Source: an uncultured Phascolarctobacterium sp.
Lineage (GTDB): Bacteria; Bacillota; Negativicutes; Acidaminococcales; Acidaminococcaceae
Length of the DNA: 10,250 nucleotides
Direction of reading: 5' to 3'
Assembly: GCA_900551335.1 (NCBI GenBank)
Contig: URVO01000029.1
Location: 1 to 10,250 of the forward strand
A program made the position numbers and the translations under genes. Shown in pieces: positions 5,860 through 10,250 of this stretch; position 1 is the stretch's first letter, and every line of letters begins with the position of its first letter. The notes beneath the pieces are model-generated. The model was not told the origin of the DNA, ran no database searches, and was given only the letters and a program-made list of their open reading frames with translations.

Positions 5860-7029
5860 ATGAAGTACACGGTTGTCAGCAGGGAGCAGCTGCCTCAGGT
5901 CGAGGAGCTGTGGGATTACTGCTTTGAGAAACGGCAGGAGCCTTTCTTTCAATATTATTTTACGCAATATTGCTGTCAGCAGAATATAGTTATGGGTGCG
6001 TTCGACGAGGAGGAGCAGCTCAAGTCGATGGTGCATGTCAATCCCTACCGTCTGCGCGTGCGCGGAGCGGAGCAGCTTGTGCCCTATCTGGTGGGCGTGG
6101 CGACGGCGCCGGAGGCGCGCGGTGCGCATATCGTTAAGCCGCTGCTGCAGACGACGCTGGCGTCGCTGCGGGCGCAGGGCGTGAACTTCGTGACGCTGAT
6201 GCCGATTTTTGCCGGTATTTATCTGCCGTATGAATTCAGCTACTGCTATTATCGTCACGCGTATAAGCTGCCCTTGGCCTCGCTGACGCTGCCGCGCGTA
6301 GACGTAAGGCTGACGGTGAAGCGCGTGCCCTTGGCGGCGGAGCTGCTTGCGCCTCTGTATGCAAGCTGCCTGCGTGACGTGAACGGCGTTCCTGTACGCT
6401 CCGACGAGCAGTGGCAGAAGCTGCTTACGGTGCACGCGCAGGAGGGCGTGCTCTGTGCTGTGTGTCAGCGTGAGGGCGCAAACGTCGGCTATATGCTGTA
6501 CACCATCAGTGCAGGCGTATTCCATGTGCATGAGCTGCTGGCAGAGGACGCGCAGGCGAAGAACCGTCTGCTGCAGTTTGCGGCGACGCACCAAAGCTCG
6601 GCGCAGGAGCTGAGCTGGCTGGCAGAGCCGTGGGATAAGACATATCTGCATTTTAATGACCAGAGCGTTACGGGCAGCGTGGCGCCGTTTATGATGGCGC
6701 GCTGCCTGAACGTGAAGCTGGCGCTGGAGCAGCTGGAAAACGTCAGTGCTGCGCTCAAGGGCAGCGTGGTGCTGCAGGTTACGGATAAGCTTTTGGGCGG
6801 CGTGACGCTGGAGGTGCAGCTTGCGGACGGCAGAGTGCAGACGCAGGCTGTGCAGGCTGTGCCGGAGGTTTCCATGGGCGTCGGTGCTTTCACGCAGCTG
6901 TACTTTGGCACGTTCAGCGCAGGCGAGCTGCGGGAGGCAGGCTTAATCGACTGCCGCGATACGGAGAAGCTGCAGCTGCTCGACGAGTTCTTGCCGAAGG
7001 CAAGAACGTATGTAAACGAATATTTTTAA
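5860..7029 (+). CDS. Eis-like GNAT family N-acetyltransferase (GNAT + GNAT + SCP2-like domains)
   Basis: The 389-residue protein has the three-part layout of Eis-type acetyltransferases (Mycobacterium Eis is 402 aa). It shows an N-terminal GNAT domain (about 1-135, with VPYLVGVATAPEARGAHI at 74-91 and FVTLMPIFAGIYLPYEFSYCYY at about 110-131), a second GNAT-like region (about 150-260), and a C-terminal sterol-carrier-like domain (about 275-389). In Eis the carboxylate of the last residue, a Phe, serves catalysis; this protein also ends in Phe (NEYF). The acetyl-CoA pyrophosphate-binding loop, normally R/Q-x-x-G-x-G/A, reads Arg87-Gly-Ala-His90-Ile-Val, so the central glycine is replaced. The family acetylates amines such as Lys side chains or aminoglycosides; no substrate can be assigned. 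The start ATG follows GGTGAG and sits seven bases after DUF2156, with which Eis-like genes are often paired. Confidence 0.8.
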   Translation: MKYTVVSREQLPQVEELWDYCFEKRQEPFFQYYFTQYCCQQNIVMGAFDEEEQLKSMVHVNPYRLRVRGAEQLVPYLVGVATAPEARGAHIVKPLLQTTLASLRAQGVNFVTLMPIFAGIYLPYEFSYCYYRHAYKLPLASLTLPRVDVRLTVKRVPLAAELLAPLYASCLRDVNGVPVRSDEQWQKLLTVHAQEGVLCAVCQREGANVGYMLYTISAGVFHVHELLAEDAQAKNRLLQFAATHQSSAQELSWLAEPWDKTYLHFNDQSVTGSVAPFMMARCLNVKLALEQLENVSAALKGSVVLQVTDKLLGGVTLEVQLADGRVQTQAVQAVPEVSMGVGAFTQLYFGTFSAGELREAGLIDCRDTEKLQLLDEFLPKARTYVNEYF

Positions 7030-7065
7030 AAAGGATATGTCAAACTTTTCCTTCTCCCTAGCAGG

Positions 7066-7094
7066 ATTTTCCGCCTCCGTGTAGAATATATATT
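7066..7094 (+). promoter_or_regulatory. Weak candidate promoter for the riboswitch-controlled cob operon
   Basis: TATATT (7089-7094) with a poor -35 (TTTTCC, 7066-7071) at 17 bp would start transcription just before the aptamer. TAGAAT (7082-7087) is an alternative -10. Neither is convincing, but a promoter is expected in the 80 bases between the Eis-like stop codon and the aptamer. Confidence 0.25.
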
Positions 7095-7110
7095 ACTGGA
7101 AATTTTTTTG

Positions 7111-7352
7111 ACAGGTGCAATGATCAAGGTCATTGCTGAAAAGGGAATACCGGTGTGAATCCGGAGCAGTCCCGCTACTGTAAGTGGAGCCCAGGCAATT
7201 ATGTCACTGACGCAAGTTGGGAAGGCGCTGTGGGCAGCGAAGCTAAGCCAGGAGACCTGCCTGTTACGAAGTCATGGGCCTACGGGAGATGGGCTGGCTT
7301 TCGCACGCACAAAATAAAATATAGAGGCAGAGCTTTGCTCTGCCTATCGGAG
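7111..7352 (+). promoter_or_regulatory. Adenosylcobalamin (cobalamin-class) riboswitch: aptamer plus antiterminator region
   Basis: All core blocks of the B12 riboswitch are present in order: GGGAA (7143-7147), CCGGTGTGAATCCGG (7150-7164), CAGTCCCGCTACTG (7167-7180, P5 with loop CCCGCT) and the B12 box AGCCAGGAGACCTGCC (7246-7261). A P2-type hairpin GCAATGA/TCATTGC (7117-7123/7130-7136) opens the aptamer, and CAGGT (7112-7116) can pair with ACCTG (7255-7259) as P1. A P13-like hairpin (GCC 7278-7280 / GGC 7292-7294) displays CGGGAGA (7283-7289). Its CGGG can kiss the CCCG of L5 (7171-7174), as known for this class. The same CGGGAGA is complementary to TCTCCCG (7353-7359), the 5' arm of the following terminator. 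Hence without ligand it can act as antiterminator, and with ligand it is held by L5 and the operon is shut off. A further perfect hairpin lies at 7325-7345. Confidence 0.95.
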
Positions 7353-7379
7353 TCTCCCGCGTTGCCGGGAGATTTTTTT
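7353..7379 (+). terminator. Riboswitch-controlled intrinsic terminator
   Basis: TCTCCCG (7353-7359) pairs with CGGGAGA (7366-7372) around a CGTTGC loop and is followed by seven T residues (7373-7379). It lies 22 bases before the TTG start of cobU. Its 5' arm can instead pair with the identical CGGGAGA copy at 7283-7289 in the aptamer's P13 loop, giving mutually exclusive structures. Confidence 0.92.
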
Positions 7380-7401
7380 ATGTTAGAAGGGAGGTTACAA
7401 A

Positions 7402-7980
7402 TTGGCTGGTAGATTAGTTTTAGTTACAGGTGGTGCACGCAGTGGCAAGAGCGAGTTTGCCGAGCGCTATGTGCTGCACTATTCTCCCAAATGCGACTAC
7501 ATAGCGACTGCTGAGATTTTAGACAAGGAGATGGCGGAGCGTGTTCGTCTGCACGTTGAACGCCGCAGTGACGGACGCTGGGTGAATCATGAGGCGCCTT
7601 ATCATGCGGAGGAGGTTTTCGCGAGCTTAGGCGAGGAGACAGGCGCGGTGCTGTTCGACTGTCTGACGATGTATATGACGAACCTGATGTATGGCAAGGT
7701 GGCTGTGCATGGCGACTTTTTATCGCGCTGCGGCTTTGTGCTGGACGAGATTGATAAGCTCGTCGCCGCTGCCAAGGCTTGCGGCAAGATTGTTGTTTTC
7801 GTAACGAATGAGGTTGGCGACGGCATTGTGCCCGACAATCTCATGGCGCGCGAATACCGCGATCTTGCAGGCTGGGTGAACCAGAAGGTGGCGCAGGCGG
7901 CAGACCATGTTTATTGCTGCATTGCAGGCCAGGCTGTCGATGTGAAGAAGCTGGCATTTAAGTTTGAGGACGAGGAGTAA
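7402..7980 (+). CDS. cobU: Bifunctional adenosylcobinamide kinase / adenosylcobinamide-phosphate guanylyltransferase
   Basis: CobU phosphorylates adenosylcobinamide and then transfers GMP from GTP to give adenosylcobinamide-GDP, in the cytoplasm. The 192-residue protein (enteric CobU is about 180) begins RLVLVTGGARSGKS, with the P-loop GGARSGKS at 10-17. It continues with YIATAEILDKEMAERVRLHVERR, where His51 corresponds to the guanylylated histidine of the family. Further blocks are LFDCLTMYMTNL (about 84-95) and FVTNEVGDGIVPDNLMAREYRDLAG (about 133-157). The start is TTG at 7402, seven bases after GAAGGGAGG; no ATG lies closer to the conserved first strand. The gene is first in the riboswitch-controlled operon and cobT follows after four bases. 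All key motifs are intact. Kinase-deficient CobY-type or CobP-type alternatives are not favoured, because the P-loop and His are both present. Confidence 0.95.
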   Translation: MAGRLVLVTGGARSGKSEFAERYVLHYSPKCDYIATAEILDKEMAERVRLHVERRSDGRWVNHEAPYHAEEVFASLGEETGAVLFDCLTMYMTNLMYGKVAVHGDFLSRCGFVLDEIDKLVAAAKACGKIVVFVTNEVGDGIVPDNLMAREYRDLAGWVNQKVAQAADHVYCCIAGQAVDVKKLAFKFEDEE

Positions 7981-7984
7981 GAAG

Positions 7985-8995
7985 ATGGAAGAAATTAAAA
8001 TCCCGGCGCTGGACGTGCAGAGTATGCAGGCTGTACACGAGGGCTTTGCGAAGATGGATAAACCGGCTGCCAATTTGGGCAAGCTGGAGGAGATGGTGGC
8101 ACAGTTCGCCGGTATGACCGGCGGCAAGCTGCCCGAGAAGCTGAAGAGTGCGATGGTGCTGATGTGCGGCGACCATGGTATTGCGAAGTATGGCGTGAGT
8201 GCTTATCCGCAGGAGGTTACGCGCCAGATGATTAACGGCTATATGCGCGGTACGGCAGGTGCAACGGTGCTGGCGCGTCATGCGCAGGCTGATGTATTCG
8301 TGTGCGACGCAGGCACGGCGTTTGATCTCAGCGATTTGCCGAAGGTTTACCAGAAGAAGGTGGCGTGGGGCACGAATGACTTTACGCAGGGACCGGCGAT
8401 GACGCGCCAGCAGGCAGAGGCCGGCCTCAAGGTTGGCATGGAGATGGCGGAGCTTTGCATTGACCAGGGCTATAATCTGCTTTACACCGGCGAGATGGGC
8501 ATTGGCAATACAACATCGACCTCAGCGATTGTGAGTGCTTATCTCGGCGTTGATCCGCTGCTGACCGTTGGCCGTGGCAGCGGTATTAATGATGAACGCA
8601 TGAAAATTAAGCGTCAGGTTGTTATCGACGGCCTGGAGAAGAATAAGCCGGTGCAGGGCGATGCGATGGATGTGCTCTGCAAGGTGGGCGGCTATGACCA
8701 TGCCGGACTGGCCGGCGTGATTATCGGCGCTGCGCGCCGCCGCGTACCGGTGATGGTGGACGGCGTGAATGCGACTGCTGCTGCGCTGCTGGCCTACGGC
8801 CTCTATCCTGAATGCCGCAATTATATGCTGTGCTCGCATTTGAGCAGCGATATTTCGCATAAAAAGATGCTGGAGATTTTACAGCTGCTGCCGATTGTCG
8901 ATGCAGGTATGCGCTTGGGCGAGGGCACGGGTGCAAGTCTGGCCATCGTGATTTTGCAGGCGGCCCTTGATGTTTATAATCATTTGAGCAGGTGA
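7985..8995 (+). CDS. cobT: Nicotinate-nucleotide:base (dimethylbenzimidazole) phosphoribosyltransferase
   Basis: CobT moves ribose phosphate from nicotinate mononucleotide to the lower-ligand base, usually 5,6-dimethylbenzimidazole, to give alpha-ribazole phosphate. The 336-residue protein (family about 350) shows MCGDHGIAKYGVSAYPQEVT (about 60-79), TGEMGIGNTTSTSA (about 168-181), VPVMVDGVNATAAALLAYGL (about 254-273) and MRLGEGTGASLA. The last contains Glu313, the position of the catalytic glutamate known in Salmonella CobT. The N-terminal KPAANLGKLEEM replaces the usual KPxGSLGxLE. I chose ATG at 7985 because GAGGAG (7972-7977, within the end of cobU) lies seven bases upstream; a TTG 21 bases earlier overlaps cobU and adds only a basic tail. 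A second, partial CobT homologue lies downstream, so the native base may not be dimethylbenzimidazole and the enzyme may be half of a heterodimer (ArsAB-like). Confidence 0.93.
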   Translation: MEEIKIPALDVQSMQAVHEGFAKMDKPAANLGKLEEMVAQFAGMTGGKLPEKLKSAMVLMCGDHGIAKYGVSAYPQEVTRQMINGYMRGTAGATVLARHAQADVFVCDAGTAFDLSDLPKVYQKKVAWGTNDFTQGPAMTRQQAEAGLKVGMEMAELCIDQGYNLLYTGEMGIGNTTSTSAIVSAYLGVDPLLTVGRGSGINDERMKIKRQVVIDGLEKNKPVQGDAMDVLCKVGGYDHAGLAGVIIGAARRRVPVMVDGVNATAAALLAYGLYPECRNYMLCSHLSSDISHKKMLEILQLLPIVDAGMRLGEGTGASLAIVILQAALDVYNHLSR

Positions 8996-8999
8996 GAAG

Positions 9000-9734
9000 A
9001 TGCGTGATTTTGTAACTTGTCTGGAGTTTTTGACGCGTATTCGTTTTTCTAACCGTACAGACTGGCATGATGACGATTTCAGCCGTAGCGTGCCGTACTT
9101 TCCGCTCGTAGGCCTGGTGATGGGCGTTTTCATGGGCGCGGTCAATTACGGCCTGGTTTATCTGCATACGCCGGCGCTGATGCGTGCGGTGATGCTGGTG
9201 CTGGCGGAGCTGATAATTATCGGCGCGTTGATGTACGATGGCTTCATGGATACGTCGGACGGCGTGTTCAGCGCGCGTAACCGTGAGCGTATGCTGGAGA
9301 TTATGAAGGACAGCCACGTTGGCTCGAATGCCGTGATTGCGCTGGTCTGCCTCGTTCTGCTGAAGGTGGCGGCATACACAACACTGCCTCCCGCAAAGCT
9401 GACCTTGGTGCTGGTGGCGCTGTTTGTGGCGACGCGTACCTTTATGGTGACTTATATCGTGAATTATAAGTATGCACGCAAGACGGGCATTGGGCATATG
9501 TTTAAGGCCTATGCGAAGCCTGCCTATACCTATATAGCCTTTGCGCTGTGCATTGCGCTGGTGGCAGCGTGCGGTCTGCCCTATCTTTATACGGCAGCAG
9601 CAACGTTTGTTATCTGCCAGGGCATTGCGCATTTCCTCAGCGGTCAGCTGGGCGGCCTGACGGGTGACACCTACGGCTTTTTGACGGAGTGCGGCGTCGT
9701 TGTTTATCTGATGCTGGCGACGTATATGATTTAA
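9000..9734 (+). CDS. cobS: Adenosylcobinamide-GDP ribazoletransferase (cobalamin synthase)
   Basis: CobS is an inner-membrane enzyme that joins adenosylcobinamide-GDP to alpha-ribazole (phosphate), completing the nucleotide loop. The 244-residue protein (family about 250) begins FVTCLEFLTRIRF (4-16). It has the metal-binding signature DGFMDTSDGVFSARNRERMLEIMKDSHVG in two parts: Asp80 and Asp84/Asp87 of the DG..D..DG motif, then ML.IMKDS.VG at 98-108. The C-terminal block is GGLTGDTYGFLTE (218-230). Several hydrophobic segments (about 32-55, 62-79, 111-128, 133-155, 176-192, 232-244) fit a polytopic protein. ATG at 9000 follows AGGTGAG by a few bases and begins four bases after the cobT stop codon, so translation is probably coupled. 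Product of cobU and product of cobT are its two substrates, which fits the gene order exactly. Confidence 0.95.
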   Translation: MRDFVTCLEFLTRIRFSNRTDWHDDDFSRSVPYFPLVGLVMGVFMGAVNYGLVYLHTPALMRAVMLVLAELIIIGALMYDGFMDTSDGVFSARNRERMLEIMKDSHVGSNAVIALVCLVLLKVAAYTTLPPAKLTLVLVALFVATRTFMVTYIVNYKYARKTGIGHMFKAYAKPAYTYIAFALCIALVAACGLPYLYTAAATFVICQGIAHFLSGQLGGLTGDTYGFLTECGVVVYLMLATYMI

Positions 9735-9748
9735 AGGAGAATTTTACC

Positions 9749-10250
9749 ATGCATATAGAAGAAATTATTGCCAAGATTGTTCCTATCGACAAGGGCTGCG
9801 TCAAGCTGGCGCAGACGCGCTTTGACAATCTGATTAAGCCTGTGGGCAGCTTAGCGAAGCTGGAGGAGATGACCTCGCGCTACTGCGGCATTTTGGGCGT
9901 TTATGAGAAGCAGGACCTTGATTATCCCAAGCGTGACCTGCTCGTGTGGTGCTCTATCGCGGAGGCGGAACAGGCTGGCAAAATTATTGATGCCAAATGG
10001 CCGGTGAATGTGCTGGCGGCAGAGACCGGCGGTCGCTGTGTGGCGCTGGTTGTTACCTCGGAGACGGAGGAGGACGCGCTGGAGGAGGGCGCAGCTCTGG
10101 TGCAGGAGCTGGTGCGTGAGAGCGGCCTCGGTCTGTTAGGCTTCGGCTGTCTGGCAGACGTGCAGGACGAGATGGTGCGCACGGCGATGGCCGGCGGCAT
10201 TTTGCAGGCTGCGGCTATGAAGGTGCCCGTTGTGCTCGACGGCGTGGCTA
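9749..10250 (+). CDS. Compact CobT paralogue, 5' part (runs off the window)
   Basis: ATG at 9749 follows AAAGGAG (9733-9739) by nine bases and lies 14 bases after cobS. The visible 167 residues begin like CobT: IVPIDKGCVKLAQTRFDNLIKPVGSLAKLEEM (about 10-41), a better match to the family's KPxGSLGxLE than the upstream cobT. The rest is divergent: the DHG...GVSxYPQEVT block is absent (DLLVWCSIAEAEQAG stands where VLMCGDHGIA should be) and GEMGIGNTT is replaced by LLGFGCLADVQDE. The chain reaches VPVVLDGVA after only about 165 residues, where the upstream CobT needs about 260. It is therefore a shortened paralogue, not a second normal CobT. The catalytic-Glu region lies beyond the window. Heterodimeric CobT homologues (ArsA/ArsB) that activate phenol and p-cresol are known in Sporomusa and Veillonella; a similar partner role is a reasonable inference. 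Confidence 0.8.
   Translation, partial: MHIEEIIAKIVPIDKGCVKLAQTRFDNLIKPVGSLAKLEEMTSRYCGILGVYEKQDLDYPKRDLLVWCSIAEAEQAGKIIDAKWPVNVLAAETGGRCVALVVTSETEEDALEEGAALVQELVRESGLGLLGFGCLADVQDEMVRTAMAGGILQAAAMKVPVVLDGVA

Noticed and set aside
4971..5870. 299-codon minus-strand open frame opposite the DUF2156 gene
   Set aside because: Shadow of a gene with strong family motifs; low-complexity Leu/Arg/Gln composition. The same applies to the minus frames at 5842-6651 and 8721-9632.
7030..7060. Possible terminator after the Eis-like gene
   Set aside because: Only a five-pair AAGGA/TCCTT stem with a large loop can be drawn, without a T-run at its end; too weak to annotate.
7108..7113. Perfect TTGACA as a -35 element
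   Set aside because: It lies at the aptamer's 5' edge and no -10-like hexamer occurs 16-18 bases downstream; a promoter there would miss the start of the riboswitch.
7155..7412. 85-codon plus-strand open frame across the riboswitch
   Set aside because: It coincides with the conserved RNA core, terminator and cobU start; the sequence is explained by RNA structure.
7964..7984. Upstream TTG start for cobT adding seven residues
   Set aside because: It overlaps the end of cobU and adds a basic stretch not typical of CobT, while ATG at 7985 has a well-spaced GAGGAG.

Overview
This window looks like chromosomal DNA of an anaerobic, gut-type bacterium of the Bacillota. I favour the class Negativicutes, but only from gene content and protein style: an AAA-ATPase-like/PDDEXK protein, a DUF2156 + Eis-like pair, and a cobamide operon with two CobT homologues. 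The assignment is inferred from family resemblance; no rRNA or marker gene is present. Most genes have clear Shine-Dalgarno sites and the base usage is fairly uniform, so nothing points strongly to recent transfer. There is no tRNA, rRNA, CRISPR array or insertion sequence in the window.

Layout. (1) 1-807 (+) is the 3' part of an AAA-ATPase-like/PD-(D/E)XK nuclease-domain protein that enters from the left. It converges, across a bidirectional terminator at 821-860, on a large CPA2-type cation:proton antiporter (870-3173, minus). (2) A divergent control region of about 185 bp (3174-3358) separates the antiporter from a plus-strand pair: a class IV aminotransferase-fold protein (3359-4240) and an overlapping small membrane protein that resembles an ECF-transporter S component (4233-4736). 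An intrinsic terminator (4744-4776) closes the pair. (3) An unusually busy intergenic region (4777-4967) holds a promoter overlapped by HxlR-like inverted repeats, a perfect 16-bp palindrome and a second, extended -10 promoter. It precedes a DUF2156 gene that seems to start at ATT (4968-5852) and an Eis-like N-acetyltransferase (5860-7029). (4) An adenosylcobalamin riboswitch with a terminator/antiterminator platform (7111-7379) precedes cobU, cobT, cobS and a second, compact cobT-like gene that runs off the right edge (9749-10250).

How the genes work together. The right third is the nucleotide-loop end of cobamide synthesis under cobamide feedback. CobU activates adenosylcobinamide as its GDP derivative, CobT makes the alpha-ribazole phosphate for the lower ligand, and CobS joins the two. 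The extra CobT homologue suggests a two-subunit base-activating enzyme comparable to ArsAB, known from phenolyl-cobamide producers; this is inference.

The most unusual items are four. The aminotransferase-fold protein has Asn where the PLP-binding Lys should be and has lost several other PLP-contact residues, so it looks like a pseudoenzyme. The second cobT-like gene is compact and lacks the normal CobT middle motifs. In the riboswitch, the L13 loop repeats the 3' arm of the terminator and the terminator 5' arm resembles L5. Finally, a regulator-type promoter/operator stands upstream of DUF2156 with no regulator gene beside it.
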